The notes under the pieces are model-generated. The model worked only from the letters and a program-made list of their open reading frames with translations. It was not told the origin of the DNA and ran no database searches. Shown one piece after another: positions 7,354-15,507 of a DNA stretch of 22,669 bases. Each line of letters starts with the position of its first letter. Position 1 is the first letter of the stretch. The DNA comes from RUG14219 sp045538535 (GTDB lineage Bacteria > Cyanobacteriota > Vampirovibrionia > Gastranaerophilales > Gastranaerophilaceae): contig JAZSRN010000031.1 of assembly GCA_045538535.1 (NCBI GenBank), positions 1 to 22,669 of the forward strand, given 5' to 3'. Position numbers and translations under genes: made by a program.

Positions 7354-8666
7354 TAATTAATAGTGATATAGTCGGAATTATTGCCGATGATTTGACAGGT
7401 GCTAATGACACCGCACTTCAATTTCATCTTAAAGGTGCAAACACTCAAATCCTTTTGAATGATGAAGTTGAATTGTTAAATATAAAAGGGACTCAAACTT
7501 GGGCTATTGCAACAGAAACAAGAAATATTGAACCGCAAATAGCTTATGACAAAGTTTTTAAAACAACGTCATCAATTCTTGAGAAAATTAATCCTGATTA
7601 TTTTTACAAAAAAATTGATTCAACAATCAGAGGCAACATTGCGGTTGAGGTTTTGGCCGCACTTTCTGCACTAAACTGGGATGCTTCAATTATCTGCCCC
7701 GCCTTTCCGGCAGAATCTCGCATTACAATAGGTGGCTACCATTTATTAAAAGGTATACCTGTAGAAAGAACTGAAATGGCCAGAGACCCTCACAACCCGA
7801 TTGGAGAATCTCACATCCCGACCCTTTTAAAATCTCAATTGTCTCCTGAAACACAAGACATTGTAGGGCATATTGAATTCAGAACAATTATCAAAGGCGC
7901 CGGCCCCATCTTGATGGAAATTAACCGACTTATCAAAGAAGGGAAAAAACTTATTGTTGCTGACGCAACCTCAACAATTGATATTGAACAAATTGCTCTC
8001 GCGATAAACAAATCCGATTATAAAATTCTTCCGACCGGTTCCGCCGCATTAGCGCAATGCATGAGTGAAACTTGGTTCGCTAATTTGGAAACTCAACATA
8101 TTGCAAAACAATTTCCAAAATTGCCAAAATTAATTATTTCAGGAAGCGCAACTCAAATTACATCTAATCAAATCGACAAACTTGACCGAACAGATGAATT
8201 TGAAAATATACTAACCATAAATTTGGATTTACAAACTATTTTAAACGGTGTTACACAAGATTTGATTGAAAGATGTATTTTAAACCTTGACAAAAATTAC
8301 ATTGTTGTAGTAAACACATCACATTTGATTATTAATTTTGACGGATTTTCTGACGAAAGCTTTGACGCTGAACTCACAAAGGCATCCTTGGCAAATACTA
8401 TAACTGATTTTCTCGCGGAATTAACCCAAAAAATAACAGAAAAAAGAGAATTTATACTAATAACTCTCGGAGGAGAAACTTCGTACAAATGTTGCCACGC
8501 AATTGGTGCAGACCAATTACAATTAATTGACGAAGTTGCCCCCGCAATTCCGCTTTGTATGGATCACAATGCCCAATGGATTGTGACAAAATCCGGAAAT
8601 CTAGGTAATAACAATACACTTATTGATATCATAAAATACTTCAACTCACACGATATACAGGAGTAA
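7350..8666 (+). CDS. dtnK: Four-carbon acid sugar kinase (D-threonate kinase-like)
   Basis: A 438-residue member of the DUF1537 four-carbon acid sugar kinase family (DtnK, OtnK, DenK). The N-terminal substrate domain starts IIADDLTGANDTALQF, with the conserved Asp pair at 13-14. KKIDSTIRGNI and CPAFPAESRITIGGYHLLKG follow. The C-terminal nucleotide domain contains LITLGGETSYKCCHAIGA and ends SGNLGNNNTLIDII. The family phosphorylates threonate, erythronate or 2-oxo-tetronates on O4. Pairing with a PdxA-type dehydrogenase, without an OtnC aldolase or OtnI isomerase, matches the characterised DtnK-PdxA2 D-threonate route, but substrate choice cannot be read from sequence. It overlaps ssb by 4 bp and precedes pdxA by 2 bp. 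Confidence 0.85.
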   Translation: MIINSDIVGIIADDLTGANDTALQFHLKGANTQILLNDEVELLNIKGTQTWAIATETRNIEPQIAYDKVFKTTSSILEKINPDYFYKKIDSTIRGNIAVEVLAALSALNWDASIICPAFPAESRITIGGYHLLKGIPVERTEMARDPHNPIGESHIPTLLKSQLSPETQDIVGHIEFRTIIKGAGPILMEINRLIKEGKKLIVADATSTIDIEQIALAINKSDYKILPTGSAALAQCMSETWFANLETQHIAKQFPKLPKLIISGSATQITSNQIDKLDRTDEFENILTINLDLQTILNGVTQDLIERCILNLDKNYIVVVNTSHLIINFDGFSDESFDAELTKASLANTITDFLAELTQKITEKREFILITLGGETSYKCCHAIGADQLQLIDEVAPAIPLCMDHNAQWIVTKSGNLGNNNTLIDIIKYFNSHDIQE

Positions 8667-8668
8667 TT

Positions 8669-9601
8669 ATGAAAAAAATTGCAATCACTACAGGTGACCC
8701 AAACGGAATTGGCATGGAAATAACGGCCAAAGCATTGAACAACCTTGATTTGCCTAGTGATGATGTTATTCTTATATCCAACAAAAAAATAATTCAATCC
8801 GCACCTAAATTAACTAAAACTTACGAAATAATTGAAATTCCCTTCGAGGGTGAAATACAATTTGGGAAAATAACAAAAGAAAGCGGAGATTTTGCGTTCA
8901 ATTCGGTCAAAAAAGCTTGCGAATTAGCAAACCTTGGAGAAATTTCGGCAATAGTTACCGCCCCGACAGCCAAAAATGCGATGTATTTAGCAGGACACCA
9001 ATTTAATGGTCAAACAGAAATTTTGCAAAAATATCTCGCACATAATAACCAATTGGCTGAAATGCTATTTGTTGCAAACAATTTCAGAGTTTTACTTTTA
9101 ACAAGACATGTTGCGCTAAAGAATATTCAACTAACAGACCACATCATTTTTGAAAAAATTTGTAACCTTAAAGAATTTTTCGAGAAAAAATTAAATATCA
9201 CAAATCCGAAATTTGCACTTTGCGGCTTTAATCCGCATGCGGGCGAAAACGGTTTACTCGGACGGGAAGAAAATGATATTTTAATTCCGGCCGTAAAGGC
9301 TTTACGTGAAAAAACTATAAACATCACCAATCCACTTCCTGCAGATACATTATTTGTACAAGCTGCCAACGATTATTTTCAAAATACAAAACCGCTATAT
9401 GATTGCTATATCGCAAATTATCATGACCAAGGTCTAATTCCGATAAAAACAATCGCCGGCAAAAAAACCGTAAACATGACAATCGGACTTGATGTTATAA
9501 GAACATCTCCGGGACACGGAACCGCATTTGACATTGCCGGCAAAAATATTGCTGATGAAACCAGTATGATTGAAGCAATTAAAGCAGCTCTCAACACCTA
9601 A
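8669..9601 (+). CDS. pdxA: PdxA-family 4-phospho-hydroxyacid dehydrogenase
   Basis: A 310-residue PdxA-family enzyme: NAD-dependent oxidation of a 4-phosphorylated 3-hydroxy acid, followed by decarboxylation, with a divalent metal. Visible are TTGDPNGIGMEI (7-18), GHQFNGQTE (109-117), and the metal-ligand histidines in RHVAL (His147), GFNPHAGENG (His190) and NYHDQGLIPIK (His252), then RTSPGHGTAFDIAGK. The neighbouring kinase suggests the PdxA2 role (4-phospho-D-threonate to dihydroxyacetone phosphate), although vitamin B6 synthesis on 4-phosphohydroxythreonine is equally compatible with the motifs. AGGAG lies at the end of dtnK. The stop overlaps that of the convergent gene by 4 bp. Confidence 0.92.
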   Translation: MKKIAITTGDPNGIGMEITAKALNNLDLPSDDVILISNKKIIQSAPKLTKTYEIIEIPFEGEIQFGKITKESGDFAFNSVKKACELANLGEISAIVTAPTAKNAMYLAGHQFNGQTEILQKYLAHNNQLAEMLFVANNFRVLLLTRHVALKNIQLTDHIIFEKICNLKEFFEKKLNITNPKFALCGFNPHAGENGLLGREENDILIPAVKALREKTINITNPLPADTLFVQAANDYFQNTKPLYDCYIANYHDQGLIPIKTIAGKKTVNMTIGLDVIRTSPGHGTAFDIAGKNIADETSMIEAIKAALNT

Positions 9602-10236
9602 TCTTCAAAAGCACCACCAATTTTGTAATAATAAGAACAACTTATCCCCGTTCCATTTTCAGAACAGTCTTGTACTAACGCATCCATACTCAAATTGTGC
9701 CCAAAAGGTTCAACAATTCCTCTATCATAAATGTCTATCCCAAAAACATCCCTTCCCCATTTGTTAGGAGGCAAAAGCCCGTTCAAATCAAACATCATAA
9801 CAAACACAGGTTCATCATCATTTATTTGCTCAACATCTTTTATCCCGACAATACTACCGTCTTTGACAAAATATCTGTCTTCAAAAAAATAACTTTGTCC
9901 TTTCATGACCCGCGAATTATTCATATACTTTATTTTATAACGTTTAGGAACCTTTTTAGATGTATCAATTCTCAAATAAGGTTTAACTAGTGCAAGCATA
10001 AGCGCTTCTCTGTCCTTGGGGGTTTGTGCTGCGTTGAAACTTGCTCTTGTTTCATCCGTCATGTGTGTTTTAATAACTGAAAACATATATTCTGCCCTAT
10101 TAAAGCGTTCGTTCCATTTTGAAATAAATCTTGCTTGCCAAGGATTGCTGACCGAAACCGGCAACAACAACAAGCCTAAAAAAGCAATTACAAATAATGT
10201 TATAGAATATTCAAGTTTCCATTTTATTTTACGCAT
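9598..10236 (-). CDS. Membrane-anchored protein with pseudopilin-like C-terminal segment
   Basis: A 212-residue protein with one N-terminal membrane helix (about 11-30) and an extracytoplasmic domain. The segment DLNGLLPPNKWGRDVF (150-165) resembles the conserved D-x-N-G-x-x-x-P-N-x-x-G-x-D-x-F of type IV pilin and pseudopilin C-terminal domains. C191 and C200 could form the short disulfide loop typical of such domains. However, the prepilin peptidase signature (G followed by FTLxE) is absent, so it is not a standard prepilin. It is the last gene of the rny operon: its AGGAA ribosome site overlaps the stop of the PHP gene, and its start is 8 nt downstream. Function is unknown. Confidence 0.65.
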   Translation of the reverse strand: MRKIKWKLEYSITLFVIAFLGLLLLPVSVSNPWQARFISKWNERFNRAEYMFSVIKTHMTDETRASFNAAQTPKDREALMLALVKPYLRIDTSKKVPKRYKIKYMNNSRVMKGQSYFFEDRYFVKDGSIVGIKDVEQINDDEPVFVMMFDLNGLLPPNKWGRDVFGIDIYDRGIVEPFGHNLSMDALVQDCSENGTGISCSYYYKIGGAFED

Positions 10237-10244
10237 TAAAATTC

Positions 10245-11099
10245 CTATGCCATGTCAATAATTTTCTTTTCTTTATGTAATTTTTCGTAAATCCATTCCG
10301 GAACAAAATTTTTACCGAGAACAATTTGACCGTTAATTACATTTGGAGCATGAAAATCAGACCCACCCGTTACAATCAAACCTAATTCTTCTGCCATTGA
10401 AGAGAAATATTCAACACAAGCCGGAGAATGCTTTCTGTGATAAGCTTCAATACCACGCAAACCAACTGTCATTAATTCTTTAATCAATGTTTCTGCGATA
10501 TCCAAATCATGAGGGTGTGCAATAACAGGAACACCACCGGCATCATATATAATCTCTACCGCATCATGAGGTGAAACCGTTCTTCTAGGTACATAAACCG
10601 GCGAATCATCATGAATATATTTTGTATAAGCTTCAATTACAGAATTTGTACCGCCAACTTGCGTGATAGCTTTTGCAATATGCGGACGTCCGATACTACC
10701 ACCTTCAGCAACTTGCTTTATAATATCTTCAAACTTAATTTTGATACCTTCTTTCTTAGCTAAAAGTGTAATTATTTCTTTTGTTTGTTCTACCCTTGCC
10801 GTTTGCTGACTTTTAAGCAAAGCCTTAAAATCACTATTCTCAATATCCATAAAATATCCAAGAATATGGACTTCGTTACCTTTGTACAAAGTATTAATTT
10901 CAACACCTTGAATAACTTCTAACAAATCTTTTTTATTTTCTTTTTGCAGATACTCTCTTGCTACATCACATGACAAAACGTTATCATGATCGGTTAATGC
11001 TATTGCATTCAAACCCAATTCTATAGCGGTATCAACGACTTTTTCCGGAGAAAAAACACCGTCCGAATAGAAAGTATGAATATGTAAATCACATTTCAT
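10245..11099 (-). CDS. PHP-domain phosphoesterase (TrpH / RNase AM family)
   Basis: A 284-residue PHP-domain metal hydrolase. Metal ligands appear in DLHIHTFYSDG (His6, His8, Asp13), TDHDN (36-40), GVPVIAHPHD, GIEAYHRKHSP and GGSDFHAPN. Characterised relatives (E. coli YciV/RnmA, Chromobacterium 3',5'-nucleotidase) remove the 3'-phosphate of 3',5'-bisphosphonucleotides and act as 5'-3' RNA exonucleases. The start is ATG 11099, five nt after AAAGGACG; a longer frame from 11183 would add an unrelated basic extension. The start lies inside ymdB (11-bp overlap), so the two are translationally coupled in an operon with rny. Exact activity is inferred from family and context. Confidence 0.88.
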   Translation of the reverse strand: MKCDLHIHTFYSDGVFSPEKVVDTAIELGLNAIALTDHDNVLSCDVAREYLQKENKKDLLEVIQGVEINTLYKGNEVHILGYFMDIENSDFKALLKSQQTARVEQTKEIITLLAKKEGIKIKFEDIIKQVAEGGSIGRPHIAKAITQVGGTNSVIEAYTKYIHDDSPVYVPRRTVSPHDAVEIIYDAGGVPVIAHPHDLDIAETLIKELMTVGLRGIEAYHRKHSPACVEYFSSMAEELGLIVTGGSDFHAPNVINGQIVLGKNFVPEWIYEKLHKEKKIIDMA

Positions 11100-11913
11100 C
11101 GTCCTTTTCCTTTTCCTTATCATTACTACTACAAATAAATCTTCTAATAGCAACAGCATGACCCGTAGAAGGTTCAATTTCAACTTCTACGGCATTTACA
11201 ATCACATTTTTGCTGTCTGCAACATCATAACGTTCTGGCATACAAGTCAAAAATCTATTCAACGAAGTACTATAATCCATCCCGATTACACTATCTTCAG
11301 CGCCACAAAATCCGGCGTCCGTAATATATGCCATGTTATCAAAAATCTTCTCATCCGCAGTTTGAACATGGGTATGAGTGCCAAAAAATGCACTTACACC
11401 ATATTGAGAACAATATCTTGCAAAACATACTTTTTCTGCAGTTGCTTCGGCGTGAAAATCAACAATTACAATCGGCGTAATTTCTTTTAATTTTTTAATT
11501 GCTTCAATTGCAACATTCCATTGAGATTCAATAGGCGCCATAAAAACTCTGCCCAGAACACTAACCACACCTATTTTCAAACCGTTAAAATCAATAATTC
11601 TTGCCCCTTGACCTTTTGTCCCTTCAGGATAATTAATAGGGCGCACAAGTCTATCAGCATCATCAATATAGTTAAAAATCTCTTTCTTATCCCAAATATG
11701 ATTTCCACTCGTCATACAATGGACACCATATTCCAAGATATCATTATAATTTTTATGAGTTAAACCAAAACCATGCGACGCATTTTCAACATTTGCAATC
11801 ACAAAAACATTAGAAAAATTATCTTTATTTTCCGCAAGATAATCTCTGACGGCAAACCTTCCGGGTCTACCAACCAAATCACCAAAAAATAATATTTTTA
11901 ATGTTTCTGTCAT
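11089..11913 (-). CDS. ymdB: YmdB-family metallophosphoesterase
   Basis: A 274-residue member of the YmdB/TIGR00282 family, dinuclear-metal phosphodiesterases active on 2',3'-cyclic nucleotides in Bacillus subtilis. Motifs: ILFFGDLVGRPGR (GDLVG 11-15), NVENASHGFG (41-50), SGNHIWD (69-75), IVDFHAEAT and FFGTHTHVQTAD. The start at 11913 gives the typical family N-terminus; ATG 11964 would add 17 residues and lacks a ribosome binding site. AAAAGGA lies about 10 nt upstream. The extra charged tail (KEKEKDDEM) is produced by the overlap with the next gene. It follows rny, the same pairing seen in Firmicutes. Confidence 0.93.
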   Translation of the reverse strand: MTETLKILFFGDLVGRPGRFAVRDYLAENKDNFSNVFVIANVENASHGFGLTHKNYNDILEYGVHCMTSGNHIWDKKEIFNYIDDADRLVRPINYPEGTKGQGARIIDFNGLKIGVVSVLGRVFMAPIESQWNVAIEAIKKLKEITPIVIVDFHAEATAEKVCFARYCSQYGVSAFFGTHTHVQTADEKIFDNMAYITDAGFCGAEDSVIGMDYSTSLNRFLTCMPERYDVADSKNVIVNAVEVEIEPSTGHAVAIRRFICSSNDKEKEKDDEM

Positions 11914-11938
11914 CCTTATCTGTCCTTTTAAAGAGGGA

Positions 11939-11993
11939 TAAGACGTTAGAATTTTACTTAACATAAGAAAGGAAAAACTTTTCTAACGTCTTA
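11939..11993 (-). repeat. 13-bp inverted repeat between rny and ymdB
   Basis: Two perfect 13-nt arms (TAAGACGTTAGAA at 11939-11951, its complement at 11981-11993) enclose a 29-nt loop that contains an unused ATG. No immediate U-run follows on the minus strand, so it is not a standard terminator. It lies just after the rny stop and 25 nt before the ymdB start, and may be an RNA processing or stabilising hairpin. Confidence 0.6.
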
Positions 11994-12007
11994 ATTCTCT
12001 TTTTGTC

Positions 12008-13531
12008 TTACTTAGCTATTTCAGTAGTTCTAAATTCACGAACAACCGTAACTCTAATTTGTCCCGGATAATCCAATTCATCTTCAATACGTTTTGCAAT
12101 ATCACGAGCAAGTTTTTGTGAAGCTAAATCGTCAAATCTTTCAGCTTCAACGATAATTCGAACTTCACGACCGGCTTGAACAGCAAAAGATTGTTTGATA
12201 CCTTCATAACTATTAACGATTTCTTCAATTTTTTGAAGACGTTTAATATAAATTTCCAAAGTATCACGTCTTGCACCCGGACGTCCGGCAGAAATTGCAT
12301 CAGCAACTTTAACAAGAACAGCCTCGATTGTATTTGCAACGACATCATCATGATGCGCCTCAATAGCGTGAAGAACCTCTTGTTTTTCACCATAACGAGC
12401 AGCCAACTCAACACCCAATTGAATATGAGTACCTTCTTGAGTTTGGTCAACCGCCTTGCCTATATCATGCAAAAGTCCTGCACGTTTGGCAATATGCTCA
12501 TTTGCCCCTAATTCAGCAGCAAGCATGCCCGCAATGTGTGCAACTTCTAACGAATGTTTCAATACATTTTGTCCATAACTTGTTCTGTAATACAAGCGAC
12601 CCAATGTTTTTATAAGCTCTTTGTTCAAGCCCATAACACCGGTTTCCAAACACGCGTTTTCACCTTCTGTCCAAATTTTCTTTTCAACTTCTTCACGAGC
12701 CTTTTCAACCATTTCTTCAATTCGAACAGGGTGAATTCTTCCGTCAACAATAAGTTTTTCAAGTGCAAGCTTTGCGACTTCGCGTCGTACAGTATCAAAA
12801 CTTGATAAAACAACTGCCTCAGGAGTATCATCAATAATCAAATCAACACCGGTCAACGTTTCTAATGCTCTAATATTACGTCCTTCACGACCGATAATTC
12901 GACCTTTCATTTCATCGTTAGGAAGACCAACAACCGAAACCGTAGTTTCAACGACTTGTTCAATCATACATCTTTGCATTGTTGTAGAAAGGATTTCTTT
13001 TGCTTTTTCCAAAGCAGTTTCCTTAATTTTGGCCTCATTTTCACGAATAAGAACAAGTTGTTCTTGTGCCAAATCATTTTTTAATTGTTCTAAAAGCATT
13101 TTTTTCGCATCATCTGCAGACATGCCCGAAATTCTTTCTAATTCAGTTGTTTGCTTTAAAACAATTTCTGCAAGATAATCTTCTTTTTCAAGAAGTTCAT
13201 CTATCTTTTTTTGCACCATAATGTCTTTGTCTGTATACTCTTGAATTTTGTCTTCGAGCATATCTTCGCGCTTTGCAAGTTTTTGTTCTTGACGTGCAAG
13301 CTCTTGTCTGCGCTCTCTTTCTTCTTCGTTTAATTTTTCTCTGTCATCTTGCAACTCTTCAATAGCCTTAATTTTGGCCTCTTTTAAAAGAATTTTTTCT
13401 TTTTCCTCAAGTGCAAGCCTATCCTTTTGCACAGAAAGAATGATATTTTTCATCTTACTGTGTTGGACATAAAGCACGGCAATTAAAGCTATGATAACAA
13501 TAATCGCCACGATTAACCCAAGGTTCATCAT
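12008..13531 (-). CDS. rny: Ribonuclease Y
   Basis: RNase Y is the membrane-bound endoribonuclease that initiates mRNA decay in bacteria lacking RNase E. All parts are visible in 507 residues: an N-terminal membrane helix (3-22), a long charged coiled coil (about 30-185), a KH RNA-binding domain (GRIIGREGRNIRALE, 210-224) and an HD catalytic domain with His326, the His355-Asp356 pair (LLHDIGKA) and His393-His394 (EAHHDDV). A start at the second Met codon (13528) is equally possible; AAGGAAAAGG precedes them. A TATTAT about 35 nt upstream may be the -10. It heads the operon with ymdB, the PHP gene and the membrane protein. Confidence 0.97.
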   Translation of the reverse strand: MMNLGLIVAIIVIIALIAVLYVQHSKMKNIILSVQKDRLALEEKEKILLKEAKIKAIEELQDDREKLNEEERERRQELARQEQKLAKREDMLEDKIQEYTDKDIMVQKKIDELLEKEDYLAEIVLKQTTELERISGMSADDAKKMLLEQLKNDLAQEQLVLIRENEAKIKETALEKAKEILSTTMQRCMIEQVVETTVSVVGLPNDEMKGRIIGREGRNIRALETLTGVDLIIDDTPEAVVLSSFDTVRREVAKLALEKLIVDGRIHPVRIEEMVEKAREEVEKKIWTEGENACLETGVMGLNKELIKTLGRLYYRTSYGQNVLKHSLEVAHIAGMLAAELGANEHIAKRAGLLHDIGKAVDQTQEGTHIQLGVELAARYGEKQEVLHAIEAHHDDVVANTIEAVLVKVADAISAGRPGARRDTLEIYIKRLQKIEEIVNSYEGIKQSFAVQAGREVRIIVEAERFDDLASQKLARDIAKRIEDELDYPGQIRVTVVREFRTTEIAK

Positions 13532-13577
13532 AAAGCTTATACCTTTTCCTTTTCTATTTTTTTATAATACACGCAAT

Positions 13578-13602
13578 ACCCGACACATTTAGCCTATCGG
13601 GT
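13578..13602. repeat. Short dyad upstream of rny
   Basis: ACCCGA and TCGGGT form a 6-bp dyad with a 13-nt centre, immediately upstream of the possible rny -10. It could be an operator or a weak hairpin. The remaining 13603-13760 is AT-rich and shows only TTGACA-like and TATAAT-like fragments. Confidence 0.3.
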
Positions 13603-13773
13603 CAACTTTAAACTTTTATTTAAACGAATTTTATTGCATATATTTTCAAAAATATTACCTATACTACATCTGATTACATAGTATCATATAATTCAGATTT
13701 TGTATAGAGGGTAATTTATAAAATTGACAAATATATATATTATTTTTTTATATTTCATTTTTTTTGTTTATTG

Positions 13774-13779
13774 TATAAT
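13774..13779 (+). promoter_or_regulatory. -10 element of gmk, predicted leaderless
   Basis: Perfect TATAAT ends 7 positions before the A of the gmk ATG (13787), leaving 7 intervening bases, which puts the predicted transcription start on or next to the start codon. The -35 region is weak and T-rich. No ribosome binding site lies between. Confidence 0.55.
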
Positions 13780-13786
13780 ATTTGCT

Positions 13787-14350
13787 ATGAACAAAAAATT
13801 ATATGTAATTTCCGGCTCATCAGGTGTAGGCAAAGGCACCGTTCTCAAAGGATTTTTACAACGAAATCCGAATTTTATGTTGTCAATTTCTTGCACAACA
13901 AGAAAGCCTAGAGAAGGCGAAGTTGACGGCATAAATTATTTCTTTTTGACCAAAGAAGATTTTCAAAACTGTATTGATAACGACAAATTTCTTGAATGGG
14001 CAGAATTCGCCGGAAACTTTTACGGCACAAAGAAAAAATTTATAAATCAATGTCTTGAAGAAGGCAAAAACGTTATTTTAGAAATCGACACAAAAGGCGC
14101 ACTCCAAGTAAAGAAAAAAATGCCGGAAGCAGTGTTAATTTTTATTTGTCCGCCATCTTTTGAAGCTCTTGAAAATCGACTAAGAGGCAGACATACCGAA
14201 GACGAAGAAACTATACAAAAACGTTTAAGTGAGGCAAAAGCCGAAATTGAACGCGGTCAAAATTTCGATTTCCAAATTGTAAATGACAATTTAGAAATTG
14301 CTATTAAAAACCTTGAAAAAATTGTAAACGGAGAACATAAAAATGCTTAG
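13787..14350 (+). CDS. gmk: Guanylate kinase
   Basis: Converts GMP and ATP to GDP and ADP. The 187 residues match family length. Motifs: P-loop GSSGVGKGT (10-18), the GMP-binding SCTTRKPREGEVDGINYFFL, EWAEFAGNFYGT, LEIDTKGALQVKK and the lid RLRGRHTEDEETIQKRL. The start at 13787 fits the family; an upstream TTG frame from 13724 would add an implausible hydrophobic extension. It overlaps coaBC by 8 bp. The gene order gmk-coaBC is common in bacteria, but the rpoZ often found between them is absent. Confidence 0.97.
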   Translation: MNKKLYVISGSSGVGKGTVLKGFLQRNPNFMLSISCTTRKPREGEVDGINYFFLTKEDFQNCIDNDKFLEWAEFAGNFYGTKKKFINQCLEEGKNVILEIDTKGALQVKKKMPEAVLIFICPPSFEALENRLRGRHTEDEETIQKRLSEAKAEIERGQNFDFQIVNDNLEIAIKNLEKIVNGEHKNA

Positions 14351-15506
14351 CGGAAAAAACGTTTTGCTCGGAATTACGGGCGGAATTGCCGCTTATAAAA
14401 TATGCGAATTGATTAGAATGTACAAACGTGCAAATGCCGATGTACAAGTAGTTTGCACCCCAAACGCACTTAACTTTGTTACAAAACTTACTTTGCAAAA
14501 CTTGAGCAAAAATGATGTTGCAATCGAAGAATTTAATGTTGAAAACTTCAATCCGGAACATATTTCTTACGCTGATAAAGCAGATATCATGGTTATTGCA
14601 CCGGCAACCGCCAATACAATCTCCAAAATTGCAACGGGTGTTTGCGATAATCTTTTGACATCAATAGCTTGCGCGTTCACCAAACCGGTAATTGTCGCAC
14701 CGGCAATGAATTGTAATATGTGGGAAAATCCAATCGTACAAGAAAATTTGAACAAACTACATTATACAGTCTTAGAACCTGAAAGCGGGTATCTCGCTTG
14801 CGGTTACGAAGGCAAGGGGCGATTGTGCGACTTAAACAAAATTTTCGAAAAAACCGTTGAGCTTTTAAATGCAAAAAAATTATCCGGCAAAAAAATTGTT
14901 GTTACTTCCGGCGGAACAATTGAAGATATCGACCCAGTCCGCTATATTTCAAATTATTCATCAGGTAAAATGGGGCTTGCTCTCGCTGATACTGCTCAAA
15001 ACTTAGGTGCTGAAGTGGTTTTGATAACAACAAAAAATGTTTCCAGAAAATACAAAGTTATCAAAGTAAAATCGGCACTGGAAATGCAAAATGCCATAAA
15101 TTCAGAATTCGACAACGCAACTTGCGTAATTATGGCCGCAGCTGTTGCTGATTACAGAGTTAAGAACATTGCCGAACAAAAAATCAAAAAAAACAATAAC
15201 GATGACGAAATCACAATCAAATTAATCAAAAATCCGGATATTTTAAAGGAATTATGTTTGCGCAAAACAACCCAAACAATTGTCGGTTTTTGTGCCGAAA
15301 GCGAAAATTTACTAATAAATGCAAAAGAAAAAATTGCTAAAAAAGGATGCGATTATTTGATTGCCAACGATATTTCACGAAAAGACATCGGATTTTCGAG
15401 CGAATATAATGAAGTCACAATTTTAAACAAAAATGGTGAAATCAAACAATTAAGTAAAGCCCCAAAATCCGAAATTGCACTCAAAATTTTGGAAGAAGTT
15501 TTGTAA
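14343..15506 (+). CDS. coaBC: Bifunctional phosphopantothenoylcysteine synthetase/decarboxylase
   Basis: Carries out two coenzyme A steps: CTP-dependent ligation of cysteine to 4'-phosphopantothenate (CoaB) and FMN-dependent decarboxylation (CoaC). N-terminal CoaC: GITGGIAAYK (10-19), active-site His73, PATANT (87-92), PAMN (120-123) and the catalytic Cys153 in LACGYEGKGRL. C-terminal CoaB: VTSGGTIEDIDPVRYISNYSSGKMG (187-211), then AAAVADYR and the lysine-rich KIKK nucleotide segment. Length 387 is normal. GGAGA lies 9 nt before the ATG, inside gmk. The downstream gene starts 1 nt after the stop. Confidence 0.97.
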   Translation: MLSGKNVLLGITGGIAAYKICELIRMYKRANADVQVVCTPNALNFVTKLTLQNLSKNDVAIEEFNVENFNPEHISYADKADIMVIAPATANTISKIATGVCDNLLTSIACAFTKPVIVAPAMNCNMWENPIVQENLNKLHYTVLEPESGYLACGYEGKGRLCDLNKIFEKTVELLNAKKLSGKKIVVTSGGTIEDIDPVRYISNYSSGKMGLALADTAQNLGAEVVLITTKNVSRKYKVIKVKSALEMQNAINSEFDNATCVIMAAAVADYRVKNIAEQKIKKNNNDDEITIKLIKNPDILKELCLRKTTQTIVGFCAESENLLINAKEKIAKKGCDYLIANDISRKDIGFSSEYNEVTILNKNGEIKQLSKAPKSEIALKILEEVL

Positions 15507-15507
15507 A

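Noticed and set aside
11100..11183. Longer start for the PHP phosphoesterase
   Set aside because: The extra residues come from reading ymdB in another frame; ATG 11099 has a good ribosome site and starts directly before the metal-binding DLHIHT.
12554..12805. Antisense frames over rny
   Set aside because: Shadows of strongly conserved KH and HD coding sequence on the other strand.
13724..13786. N-terminal extension of gmk from a TTG start
   Set aside because: It would add 21 hydrophobic residues to a soluble enzyme, and the stretch contains the gmk -10; family alignment starts at MNKKLYVISG.
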